Below, one piece after another: positions 52,145-64,000 of a DNA stretch of 64,000 nucleotides; the stretch's first letter is position 1, and each line of letters opens with the position of its first letter. The stretch comes from Linnemannia schmuckeri (Eukaryota; Mortierellomycota; Mortierellomycetes; Mortierellales; Mortierellaceae). Below the pieces are notes generated by a model, which was given only the letters and a program-made list of their open reading frames with translations, had not been told where the DNA came from and searched no databases. Position numbers and translations under genes: made by a program. The stretch is from the NCBI GenBank assembly GCA_029449235.1, contig JANATG010000002.1, positions 1,984,001 to 2,048,000 on the forward strand, read 5' to 3'.

Positions 52145-54088
52145 TTACTCGGATACCAGGTGCTGCTGAATATTGGATGTTGGGCGAGGAATGCTAACAG
52201 ACTCTTCATAAACCTCAACTAATGGCGACAAGATGAAGAGGGTTGGGTTGAATTAACAAATAAGTTTTTCTTTCATATCCAATCCAATCAAGCCAAAACC
52301 AAATTGCAAACCAAAATATCAAGGCAAAGGTACCTGAGGAGTAAAAGGTCTTGTTGCGAATGCGGGTGGTGGCGAGCTGTGCAGGGGTCATGTTAGCACG
52401 GACCTTGGCCAAGGTGGACAAAATCTCGTCCATAGATGGGCGTTTCTCGGGGTCGCTGTGCCAGCAGCGCTCATAGAGAGCCTTATACTCGACGGGAGTG
52501 CCGTCTACAGACAACTCGCGCTTTCCGTTCATGATGGCAACAGCAAGGTTGACATCTTGGGGAACCTTGGCGAAGGCAGAGTGGCCAGTTGTCAACTCCC
52601 AAAGCAAGACCCCAAGAGAGTAGATGTCGCACTTGGCATCAAAGTACGAGGGATTACGGAAACGCTCAGGGGCAATGTAGGCCATGACCCCGATTAAGGG
52701 ATCGTCAGTGACAGCCTTGGAGCCGCCGCTCTTCTTGGCGTTCAAGCCGGTGATACGCTGGCTGATAAACTTGGATCGACCTTCGACCGAGGGGACCTCC
52801 TCGATGGCATACTGCTGAATGTTCCTGACAACACGTTCCTCCATAATCGTGCTGGCTCCAAAGTCAGTCAACATGGCATCACCCTGATCGTCAATGAGAA
52901 TGTTTCCTCCATGGAGATCACGATGGTAGATGCCCTCCTCGTGCAGACGAGCGATACCAGAGGCGATCTGAGTGCCGAGGCGGAGCTTGTCGGCCCAAGT
53001 GAGGGTATGGTACTCGACCTTAAGATGCCATGTGAGCGAGCCCTTGTTGGCAAACTTGGTCACAATGCACATTTTGTCCAAGCCAGGAGGGAAAGTCACT
53101 CCATAAAACTCGACAACACTCTTACACCCCTTCATGCGGCTGTAGATCTCGACCTAGTTTGATGTGCAAGGGTGTGTTCCGCGTGGAGTACAAACGGAAC
53201 AAGAAAAAACAAAGCATTGCAAAACAAAAAAGAGGGGTTGAGAAAAAAGTGACAATAGGCAAGGGAACGAGATGGTTGTTTTTTTTTGATTAGATGGTGC
53301 TGTCGTTAGTTGTTTGTTCGTTCATAGAAGAATAAATAAATAAAAACAAAATACAGCATGGTCCAGCATTGCCCTCTCCTTTGCGTTTGAGCATTGGTTC
53401 ACACCAAAACAAACTAGAAGATATCTCAATGTACGCTCAATTCATGCAAAAAACAAAAAAAAAAAAACTCTCGAACACTTCGTCCCATAGACACTGCAAT
53501 ACGACATAAATTAGGGATACATGTGTCTCATCCAGGAGGCGAGGAACATGGAGAGGAAAAAAGGGGGGCTTGACCGTGGGTGTTTTGTGGCGAACAAGAC
53601 CAAAGTTACAAAAAAGCAGTCTGGGTAAACTGGTCAAGTGGAGAAGGTGGGAAGGAAGTTGGGGACATGAAGGTTGGCGCACTTGCCTCTTTGGAGATGA
53701 CGTGAGCTGAGGCTTCCTTGATGGCGACCTTCTGACCCTTCCATTCTGCCACATGAATGATACCCATTCCACCGGCGTCTACTCCGATCGACAGCTTTTT
53801 GATCTCCGAGGCAGGGATCTCATTTCTCAAAAGAACCTCTCTCTCGGCCTCACTCAATGGGAAGGGGAAAGTCTTGAGACCCTGCTCGATCGAGCGAGGG
53901 GTACCGCCGATGGTAAAGGCAGCGGAGATTCTCTGGAAGAACGACGGCTCCGAATTCTTGTTGGCAGTGACATCCTTAGGAGAGTTGTACGAAGGCACGG
54001 GATTGCTTAACAGAAGAGGATCGGCGGGATTGTCATCATACACGACGTTGTCATCGTTGCTGCAGCACTTTGAGAGCGGGCTACCCAT
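52145..54088 (-). CDS. TKL-type protein kinase, predicted N-myristoylated
   Basis: 431 residues in three exons: 54088-53687, 53153-52334 and 52218-52145, phases consistent. Kinase domain from about residue 95: glycine-rich loop (GVDAGGMGIIHVAEWKG), VAIK lysine, HRDLHGGNILID catalytic loop, DFG, and the APE motif in YIAPERF, then DIYSLGVLLWELTTG and ERCWHSDPEKRPSM. All catalytic residues are present. HRDLHGGN and the RCW...RP end place it among tyrosine-kinase-like kinases, numerous in these fungi. The N-terminus MGSPLSKCC fits myristoylation (Gly2, Ser6) plus palmitoylation (Cys8, Cys9), so it is probably membrane-bound. Intron 1 (533 nt) has a GC donor (GAG|GCAAGT). The short third exon ends in IQQHLVSE. 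Target and pathway unknown. Confidence 0.88.
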
Positions 54089-57000
54089 GATATCGTGTTA
54101 CTAGATGTGTGTCTTGGCTATGGTTGTTTGTTGGAATCCTGGGTGTTGGAGGCGAAGGTGAATTGGTGAGTTTAGTTATGGAAGAAAGAGAAGAAGTAAA
54201 AACACAAGAGAAACGCAAGGAGGTATAAAAGAACAGAAAAAAAAAGACAGTTAACGTTTGTTGTTTGAGCATTAGATCTAGTTGCACGTCTCAGCAAGAA
54301 CAAAGCTTGTTGTTCTGGTGGTCCATGGGTAGGTGGTTCATAGCAAATCGGTCCTCCCTTCTTTTTTTGCATGTTGATGTCTGTCCCCTTCAACCATCCC
54401 ATCCCATCCCATCCATGCCTTTCATCCATCCCATGTCCTGTCATCCCTGGTTTCAAATCGAGGAGCACAGGAAGTAAATATCAGAAAGGAAAAGAAGGAA
54501 AGAAAAATAAACAAAAACAAGGGGGTGCACAACACACGACGACGGGAATAACAACTTTAGCCGCTTGTGCCAAGGGTGAAAACATCAAGAAAAGAGAGAT
54601 GCTTTGACTAACGGACGACTGAGCTGTCTCCAACTGAATCCAGACCAACGGTCCGAATGCTAAAAAGGCGTATAACAAACACGTCTTTATACAGAGAGGA
54701 GAAAAGGGGGGAGAGAGCAGAAGAGTGACAGACCTGAGAACAAGAATGGAAATGATGATAAAATACACTGCGAAAAAAATAAACAAGGTATGGAACAGCG
54801 TACAAGGAAGAGGCCACACATGAGTTGAAAGCAGTGAAGGAATGGCATTGGAGTAGGACGACTGCGCTGAGCGAAAGAGCCCAGTAAGACTTGGCCCCCA
54901 AGAAGCTAAAACCTTCCACATCCTTCCGAATATACATTCATCCATGTGGCTAAATAATGGTGGCAACCTGTTGATAAATAAATGTATGGCTATCCTTGCA
55001 TGCTGCTAGTGTATCATGCTCTACCCCAAACAACAAACACCACGCTCCCTGCACCACGGTCGAAGGACTCTTTTGGTCTCGTGTCGTGTATTTTTGCCAC
55101 ATAGTGTTTGTTCAATGTAAAAAAAACAAAAGGAATGTGAGAGCAAGGGATGAGGGAGAGTGTGAGTGTGTGGGTGAATGAGTAATGTGGATTGATGGCA
55201 CTTACAACGAGGAAGGTAGGGTGGTACTATGCGAGTACAGAGTGAGATGGAAGAGAAAGGATGAACCGAGTTTTGCTTTGTTGAATGGAGAAGGGCGACA
55301 AGAAGCCAAGAGTGAAGAGGTGTGTGTGCCTGTGGCGGATGAAGAGAAGGACAGAGAAAGAAAAAGAAGAAACAGAAAAGAGAAAAGGGAGGAGAAAAGA
55401 GAAAGAGAAAAGAGAAAAGAAACGAGGAGGCACCCACGCTCTTGTTGTTTCTTCTTTCGCTCCCTCCCGCTGATTTGTTTTGCGATTTGCCTCCCCCCGC
55501 CCCGATCTCATCGAAAGGCTGTATCTCTTAGCCCTGTCTCACATCGTATTTTTTTTGTATCACTACCTCCTGGCTGTTATTGGTTGTTCTCATCCATCTC
55601 TTTCATTTTCACTTGTTCTCTTTTTCTTTACCTCCTTTCTTTCCTTACCGCTTCTTTTCGTTCTATTCCCTTTCTTCCCTTCGCCCTCTTTTCTCACACT
55701 CGCTGTCATGCCTCACAGTTATTCAACGACTTCAATTGCTCTCTTCATATCATCTCATCCTTCCCTTTTGTCAATGTGAATCTCGTTACTTGAACGGCGA
55801 TTTCTTTCTCTTTATCACCCCCTCCTTTCGGGGGATTTAGAGAGATTTAACGGCATCAGGTCCTTTTAAAATACGTATCATTGTTTTTCTTGCTCGAATA
55901 ATGTTGTAGAGCCATTGATGGTAATCAACTGAACGGCACCAAATGGAATGAAAAATGAAAAGTGTCCTCCACAATCCGACAAACAAGCAAGCAAGTAAGG
56001 ATGACTCTCAATCGACTGAGGAATCTGACAACGGAGTAGAACGATAATGAACGAGCAATAAGAAAAAAAGGGAATGGAGAGCAATATTTGATTGGCTGGA
56101 GAGGGACTGACATAATAGGCGGGTTTGAGTGAAAAGCGGTTTGGCAAAACCGGTTCCTCCACCACGGACTAAATGATTTGCAAACATCGCGAATTTTGCG
56201 CCATCATGGAGTGGCTCGAGAAAAATCTGCCGATCTACGCAACAACCGTCGCATGAATGTCCAAATAGTACCCCATTGAATATTCTTTTTGCCTTCACTC
56301 TTCACTTATTCCTCGCGTTTTTATTTTTGCTTATTCATCCTCTTCGCTGACCTTTTCCCTCCCTGTCATTTTCTAATCATTGTTTATGATAGGTAACATC
56401 TGCAGGAGCGCGTTTTATCACCTCTTTTCGGAACGAGATGACGGTACTCGATGTGCTTGATCAATACTGTGGTGTGTAGGGTGGAGGACCCGTTTTCATT
56501 GAATCGGCGACTGTTGTCAGATGACGGTCAGCCAAATAGACGTTCAATCAATTATGAATACGCCACCAATTCGTACTAGCTTCCACGTGATCATGATTTT
56601 TTTAGTGTCAATGGCTTTATTTCTTTGAGAAAGTAACCCCTCTGCCAAGAAAAGACAGGCGGATAGAATTGGAGGAGGGACATAATCACCCCGTGGCAGG
56701 TTTAGGCACGTTTAAAAAAGGGGCTGTGGACCGCTTCCGGGGTAAAATCAGAAAGAGATGGTCGGTGCCTGAAAATAGTCAGTTTTGAGACCTTAAGATG
56801 CCCTTGAAAGGGGAACCACCACGTGGTTCTGGTATCTCGACTGTGAGTGCTGGAGATTAGCGAGCAATAATGAATTATTAAAAGAAAAGGTGGAGGTAGG
56901 AGATCGAAGTAGTTTTGGAGGGGAAGGGGCAAGAGTGACCCCATGATGACAATGGCTGGGGACTCTGTGTCTGTATCTGTGGGGGCAAATAGTCCGTCGT

Positions 57001-58524
57001 GGCAACGTGCAGGAAGAGACGGGGTTTGAGGTGTACATGTCGCAACTGTGCAGCGAAGGGCAAGAAAAGTATGACCTCGGTGTCGTCAACTACATCCCCT
57101 GACTGCTCGAGACCCCTTTTTTGTCAAACCCAGCGAGTAAGAGAGCAAGAAAAGACGCGCAAGAAAAAAGGGATGCCATTCAGAGGAATGGGGAATGGGA
57201 GGAATGAGGAATGGGCGGATGAGAGAACAAAAGGGTGAACAAGAAGAAGAGGACGAAGAGTTTGTGTCGACTTTCCTTTTCTACCTTTTTTCCTCTTTCG
57301 TCTCTTCACTTTCTTCATACTTCGTATTCAACACTCTTCCCTGCTCTTATTCCCGCAGCCTTACTCCCACTTTTACCCACAGAAACAAAAAAACACGACT
57401 CGGCGCCTCCGTACGCAATCCGCAACTTGCAGAAAACATTCCTCCTTGAGCTCTTCCATATAATATCCGCTCCTCGTTTCTCTCAGTCCATTTTTCTTCA
57501 ACAACATACCCACGCACCCATTCATAGCCGACAAAGTCGCATCTCTCTTTCTTTTTTTGCTGCAGGACACTAGAACAGGAAAAACGAAGAGATAAAAAAA
57601 GTGAGCATCCCTGCCCTCTATCTCTCCTCCTTCCTTTATCCCATTTGTGCCTCTTTTGTTCTTTGACATACGGATCAAACGCACCCTCCCTGTCTTTTAC
57701 TTCTTATCCCTTCCTCCTCTGTTCTTTGTCGGTGCGGTAGAGTTGCATTGTTGACATCACTCTCACTTTCCGGTGTAATCTCTTTCATTCTTTTTCTTTC
57801 AAAGGGGTAAATAGTGTACGATCGACAATGACGAATGTGTGAACTGGACGACACTCTCACGAAAGAAAGACTCATTTCGAACAACTCGAGGAAATAGGGG
57901 TGAAAGAGAAGAATAGAGATACACAGGGACGAGCAAAGAAAAGGAATAAGTCATGGTTGTGTACCATGACCAATCTTTATGTTTCACCTGTGGTTCGATC
58001 CCTTCCCTGCACCTTTTTCTTTTTTTCGTTTTTATTATTCTTCCTTTTGTGCCCTCCTTCTCTTTCTATCTCCTTGTCTCCCTTCCCTTCCTTTCCCTTC
58101 CCTTCCCTTCCCTTTCTTATTTTTCCCCCTTCTTGTGCTCCTTTTGACATTTCGGCTTTAACCATTGGAATACATCCTTCACGCGTGTTCTGTCTCTGTC
58201 GGGGACAATTTCCGATCCTTCCTTCGTCTCTTTCACACTCGCACTCATCATCACACACTTTTCATAGCCCCATCAACCACTTCCTATCCCTCCCTCAGCC
58301 ATCACTTCTCCTTGTCGCTCATACCATAGCCGCACCCTTGGCAATCTCTCCCATCCTCCTAACTCACTTCCTCACTTCTTCTTCGACCCTAATAACAGCA
58401 GTAGCAACAGGGCACACTGACATAATTCAACACCGGCGACGTACCGTCAAGTTAGGACTTACCAACCTACACCACATACCACATCACTCTTCACCATATA
58501 CTTTCTCTCTTCAGGACAACCGTC
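54089..58524. other. Gene-poor stretch of about 4.4 kb between divergent kinase and kinesin-3
   Basis: No open frame here shows a recognisable protein pattern. Strong strand asymmetry: purine-rich on plus near 55350-55430, pyrimidine-rich near 57250-58130 with TTCCC repeats at 58082-58112. Part is surely promoter and leader of the kinesin gene. Open frames between 54481 and 54966 on the minus strand are hydrophobic but not convincing. It may hold unrecognised non-coding genes. Confidence 0.5.
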
Positions 58525-61500
58525 ATGAGCAAAGGAGGAAACATCAAGGTCGTGGTTCGATGTCGACCACTCAATAGTCGAGGTAAGGACATAGAGAGAA
58601 ATCAGGGATCAGTAATGCGTGGACCAGAACCTCTTTATATTAGTTGACAGTCTTCTTCCTCGACAGAATGCCATGAGGGTTTCGCTAAATGAGTCCAGGC
58701 TAACTAATAAGCGTTTTTCTCCTTTTGTCTTTTGTGGAACCTCTTTTCTCGCACACATAGAGGTTGCAAAGCAGGCGGAATGCATCATTCAAATGGACGG
58801 GGATATGACTACTATTCGAAAGCCAGACGACGGCGGGACGAAATCCTTCTCCTTCGACCACTCCTACTGGTCTTTCGATAAGAGCGATCCAAACTACGCA
58901 GGTCAACAGCGTTTGTACGACGATCTGGGAGTCGAACTCCTCAACCACTCCTTCAACGGCTACAACACTTGCATCGTTGCCTGTAAGTTTTTTTTTGTTG
59001 TTGGTGCTATTGTTTTTTTTGCCTCTTGTTTAGTGCTTGTGGGAGCAATGGTTAGGTTGGTCACACCTTACCCTTTTCTGTGGAAGGATCCTTCACAAGA
59101 GGGGAAAGAGAAAAAAACGTCTCTTGGCTGGTTGAGCATTCTGAGCTTAATTAGTCGGCATCTAAAGCCCGCAGCGATGGCGTCCGTTCGCGATAGGAGA
59201 ATGGAATCTGTCCGCAGTACCATCTATTATACTGACCTCTGATGCCTTCACTCAACATCTATAGATGGACAAACGGGCAGTGGCAAGTCATATTCAATGG
59301 TAAGTCGAAAGCTTCCATGGTCAAAGGAGCAGATGAACATCAGTCGCGACTCTTTGCAGTACAAGATCGAGATGCGAAAAGCTGAAAAAAATGAGGGGCG
59401 AGGAAGATGCGAGGGATTGATGCGGAAAGATCACATGGGATATAGGCTTTTTTTCCCGACGGGAAGAACCATGGCGCAAGGGGGAAAAAAGTTAAATGGA
59501 TCATTCATATCTCTTCTACACTGGTCATGATTAGATGGGGTACGGTGAAGACCGTGGCATTATACCCCTTTCCTGCCACGAACTTTTCCGCCGGATTGAA
59601 GCCAACACAGATCCAACCCTTAGCTATCGAGTCGAGGTCTCTTACATGGAAATCTACTGTGAAAGGGTACGCGACTTGTTGAACCCCAAGAACAAGGGCC
59701 ATCTCAAAGTACGAGAGCACCCTTCACTAGGACCCTATGTCGAAGACCTTTCCAAGCTCATGGTCACCTCTTTCAAGGACATTGAAAACTTGATGGACGA
59801 AGGAAACAAGGTAACACTATGGAACTGATATGAAGACGGAAGTATCTTAAAAACGCGCGCATGAACAGATCTTTGTGCGAAGGATCAAGTGTGCCTAAAT
59901 CAAACAATCCTCTTATTATTTTTGGATGTAATCTAGGCTCGCACAGTGGCTGCAACTAATATGAACGAGACTTCAAGTCGATCTCACGCAGTCTTTACCG
60001 TGCTGCTCACACAACGGCGACACGATACCTTGACAAAGCTGGAAACGGAAAAAGTATCAAGGATTTGGTAAGGAGACATCATTTATGTACTCTTAGCAAT
60101 GTACAGACGTATATCTATGCTCGTCTAGCCGAAGTAGAATCACATTGCTAACATCGTCCGCCTTTATAATATACTGCTAGTCTTGTGGATCTTGCAGGAA
60201 GTGAACGCGCCAATTCCACAGGAGCCACGGGAGCACGTCTGAAGGAAGGCGCCAATATCAACAAATCATTGACCACTTTGGGAAAGGTCATCTCGGCCCT
60301 TGCCGACGCGTCATCAGCATCCACAACTACACTCAAAAAGTCCCTCAAGAAGCCTGCAGAAGCCTTTATACCCTACCGAGACTCGGTAAGTTGTAGGATT
60401 GTACTTTCCACGGTGCCAATCTGCAATTGATTGCAGCTCATTAAGAGTGCATGACTAATGCATCTTGTTGCTGGCATGTTGTAGGTTCTGACATGGCTGC
60501 TTAAAGACTGCCTGGGAGGAAACTCGAAAACTACCATCATTGCCGCTCTCTCTCCTGCGGACGTCAACTATGACGAGACACTAAGCACCCTTCGCTATGC
60601 TGATCAGGCCAAGCGTATCAAGAACAAGGCTGTCGTGAACGAGGACCCTAATGCCAAGTTGATCCGGGAACTGAAAGAAGAGCTTCTGGACCTGCGATCG
60701 AAACTCAGCATCTACGATCCATCACAGGCTGGCTCCGATTTGAAGTCTCCCAACTCTGCCGTCACCATTGTCGACCTCCATGGTAATACCAGGACACTCA
60801 CCAAGGACCAGCTTCAGGATGAAGTCAAGGCGTCAGAAAAGATTATGGCAGAGTTGAACGAGACATGGGAGGAGAAGCTGCGCAAAACTCAAGAGATACA
60901 GCAGGAGAGAGAAAAGACACTGGAGGAACTCGGAATCTCTGTCGATAAGGGCCATGTCGGAGTTCACACCCCAAAGAAGATGCCTCACCTTGTCAATCTC
61001 AACGAGGACCCTCTTATGTCCGAGTGTCTGGTGTATCACCTCAAACCTGGCAAGACACTTGTGGGGCGCTTGGAGTCTTCAGCCCCTGCTGATATCCGAT
61101 TATCAGGAACCAACATCCATGACGCACATTGTTACTTTGAGAACAACAACTCCAAGGTGACCTTGTACCCAGGAAAGTCATCTATGACGATGGTGAATGG
61201 ACTCCGCATAAGCAAGCCCAAGCGCCTCCGATCAGGATTCCGTGTCATCTTGGGAGACTACCACGTCTTTCGCTTCAACCATCCGGAAGAAGTTCGTCGG
61301 GAGCGAGACCTCCAACAACAACAAGCTGGCACACCTCATTCCAGCATGGTCTCGTCTCCTGTTGCCAAAGTTCAGGCAGCCCACTCGAATGGAATGGAGG
61401 AGGATCGTCCTGATGATCGTCCCGACTCACCTCTGTCATCAGGATCTGTTCATTCCGAGTTTGTTGATTGGAACTATGCCCGCAAGGAGGCCGTCATCCA

Positions 61501-64000
61501 TGCCCACATGCTCTCCGAATCCAACATCAACCAACTCAAGGATCAGGATTTGGATGTTCTCTTTGATAACATTGCCAAGATCCGCTACATGCGGAAGAGC
61601 GTGCGGTCTGAGAGTCGAGCCGGATCAAACTTTGACGATGAAACTGAGTCGAGGTCTTCACGCCTTTCTTTCAACGGACGGTGGCACGGCGAGAATGCGA
61701 TGACGGAGGATGGCCGCGAGAGTCCCATCCCTCCTTTGGAGTCGTCTGCATTGGCCTTGAAGGAAAAGTTGCGGTTGGCACAGGAGGAGATGCAGCTGAT
61801 GAATCAACAGAAGGTCGAATATGAGACCAAGATCCAGAACTTGTCAGCGGCAGAGGCCAAATCGGACGAACTTTTGGCGGAGAAGGCATTGATGGAGGAG
61901 CGTCTTCGACAAGCCAAGGAGGACCTGATGAAGAAACTGGACCAGCAGCGGGAGCAGTTTGAGGATAAGATGAAGCGTCTTTCTCTCACCAGTGTTGCCA
62001 GCCATCACCTGGATGAGTCGCAACTGAAGGGCAAGCTGTTGTTGCCACTATATTCCGACTATGAGCTCAAAATTATCCACAAGACATTGAAGCGCTGGAA
62101 GGAAGAGCGGAGTGTGCAGATGGCTGAGTCTATTTTGACGAACGCAGTATTGATCAAGGAAGCCAATATCATCAGTCGGGAACTCTCCAAGGACGTCGTC
62201 TACCAGTTTACCATCCTCGAGGCCGGATCATTTTCCAACCCAGCGTCTTTCTGGGAGAGCACTGCAGGATTGTCGCAGTTCAACTCCAACCCAGACGAGG
62301 AATCGTCATTGTCGAATTTGAAGCGGTCGTGCGTGGGCATCAAGGTGATCGATAACAAGCATCACTCGATCTATCTCTGGTCCATTGAAAAACTCAAGGT
62401 GCGCCTTCAGCGGATGCGGAACCTTTACAACTTTGCTGATCGACCGCAGTACAGGAAGCACTTCAACATGGAGGATCCATTTTACGAGACGCCAAGCCCA
62501 CGATTCACTTTTATCGGTACAGCCTCGGTCCCCTTGAAGAGTTTGATCAAGATGCAGTTTATGGAGAGTGTCATTTCGATCGTCTGCCGCACTACTGGGA
62601 ACACTATGGGCCGCTGCAGAATCGGACTCACCCCATTGAGTTATAGCGACGCCAAAGTACGAGCCAGCCTTACACCTATCCCTTCGACACCCAACTCCCC
62701 GACAACCCTCAGCCAGAGTCGAGGGCCTAGCAGAGGTCAAAGTCGCGAGCGATCGCGTCTTGGGACTAGCAATGGCAAGGTGGACAGTGCAGAGTCGGCC
62801 GTCGGTGTTGGTGACCAGCTGTTGTTTGAGATCTCGCTTGTTGCTATTGAGGGATTCTCTGAGAAGCAATATACCCAGGTTCACGCCCAGTTTCGTCTTT
62901 CGAACTTTGGTGGAGCCGCTCCCAACACTGCTGGAGAGAAGATTTTCGCTACGGAGCCCGTCAATGGTTTCGGTGACCAACCCATTTTTTTCGGATTTAC
63001 ACAGACGATCTCGATGGTAGTCACTGAGCCCATGTTGGAGGTCTTGACGAACGGCAGCCTCCATTTCGAGGTGTTTGGACAGGCAAGGCCCGCGACTTTG
63101 GCGGAATGGGAGAAGTGGGATCTGGAGCAGGAACTTTCTCATCAACAGCAAATCCAACAGCAGGAGGAGGCCCGAAAGAATGGACTGGCGGCGTCAGGAT
63201 CAGGTGTGAATGGAGCTAATAATCGATCATCCTTGGAGGGTCTTGGGTCTGCCAGTGGAGTTTTGGAGCTACGATCAGAGGAGGAGAACGCGAAGGAAGA
63301 GCAGCACGATGTCTTGGCATTTGTGCAGGTCTGTGAACTTGCACCCGAGGGTGACTACGTACCGGTTCAAGTACTTTCGAACACGGTTATGGACTCGGGG
63401 GCGTTTCAGCTTCGCCAGGGACTGCAGAGGCGCATTATTTTGTCCCTCTCGCATACTTCTGGTCGACAGTTTCAGTGGAACAAGGTCTCAGGGATTCAGG
63501 TTGGAAACGTTCGCCTTGTTGACAACAAGGGTCGGATCACCGACTCGCCAGCTCGGGACGACATTTCTCTCAACCTTGTGCCTGGTCAAAAGGTGGAATA
63601 TCCAACCGATGGCACCAGTGATCTCGTTGTGCAGGCATCATGGGATAGCACTCTCCACGACTCCCTATTTTTGAACAGAGTAACCGCTTCTGGCACCCGT
63701 GTTCTTCTTACGTTGACATGGACCGTGGAGGCTGATCGATGCCCTGAGGCTGTCCGGTTCCGGATGGATATTGCAATGCAGATTCAGGATCGGGAGGCAA
63801 GAGCGCCGTCGAAGTTGACGTCTTTCCTTGCGTCTACAAGGATGCTCTCTCGCGTGTGTGGCCTGTTCTTGTTGCACCTCAAGCCGATTATTCCTAGAAA
63901 GGTGTCTGAGCTGTGGAGGATGAACACGGCAGGAAATTACGTGAGAGGAGCGGAGTTTTTAGCGGACTGGAAGCCCCGAGGAGTCTCTTTAGTGACAGGG
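58525..64000 (+). CDS. Kinesin-3 motor (Unc104/KIF1 type), cut by the window end
   Basis: Plus-end-directed microtubule motor for vesicles and endosomes. Exons: 58525-58582, 58761-58982, 59265-59299, 59535-59810, 59937-60067, 60181-60385, and 60485 to beyond 64000; 1,481 codons are visible with all phases consistent. The motor domain starts at once (NIKVVVRCRPLNSRE), with P-loop GQTGSGKSYSM, switch I NETSSRSHAVF, switch II LVDLAGSERA and neck DQAKRIKNKAVVNEDP. A coiled coil follows, then an FHA domain (LVGRLESS...IRLSGTNIHDAHCYF), more coiled coil (61740-61985) and the KIF1B/DUF-like region typical of kinesin-3. The lipid-binding PH domain expected at the C-terminus lies outside. Exon 3 is only 35 nt and codes the P-loop. 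Upstream sequence is long and pyrimidine-rich. Confidence 0.95.

Noticed and set aside
55185..55793. Plus-strand frame of 202 codons
   Set aside because: Lys/Glu/Arg run followed by Phe/Leu/Ser run, mirroring the purine-to-pyrimidine switch in the DNA; no splice or family evidence.
62306..63157. Minus-strand frame of 283 codons
   Set aside because: Antisense to the long kinesin-3 exon.

Overview
The window is nuclear DNA from a filamentous fungus. Short spliced introns (GT/AG, branch sites like CTAAC), TATA boxes, long homopolymers and GA/CT microsatellites all fit. An Integrator subunit (INTS7-like), clustered secreted Kazal inhibitors, a TKL-type kinase, decayed F-box/LRR genes and a Fanzor-like gene point to an early-diverging lineage; I infer Mortierellomycota/Mucoromycota, without a marker gene to prove it.

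Layout. 0.1-9 kb: mitochondrial ribosomal protein mL60, then two paralogous type-B carboxylesterases flanking a Ydj1-like (DNAJA) co-chaperone. 9-21 kb: five single-exon, four-TM membrane proteins on the minus strand. Four share a C-terminal motif series (YQPxL, LPxY, (V/I)DM or VDT, PPxY) although their membrane parts differ. 22.8-27.3 kb: the most interesting locus, a spliced gene whose N-terminal part is a FEN1/XPG-like nuclease and whose C-terminal part is a Fanzor/TnpB-like RuvC plus zinc-ribbon nuclease. Its expected start codon reads ATA and one frame shift lies in a G run, so this copy may be decayed. 27.9-35.1 kb: V-ATPase subunit A (VMA1) and INTS7, converging. 35.4-38.8 kb: two decayed F-box/LRR genes. 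39.4-50.6 kb: an array of nine Kazal loci (six intact, three broken) with 1 to 5 domains, different P1 residues and Kex2-type KR sites. 51-54 kb: a small PPPY protein and a probably myristoylated protein kinase. 58.5-64 kb: a kinesin-3 (Unc104/KIF1 type) running off the window.

How the parts relate. mL60, DnaJ, VMA1, INTS7 and kinesin-3 are housekeeping genes. Between them lie lineage-specific families growing by tandem duplication and losing copies (esterases, four-TM proteins, F-box/LRR, Kazal). The Kazal array looks like a secreted anti-protease repertoire. The XPG-Fanzor gene lies between the four-TM cluster and VMA1 and shows no terminal repeats I could find by eye. All exon joins were worked out by eye from splice consensus and reading phase; none was checked by a program or database.
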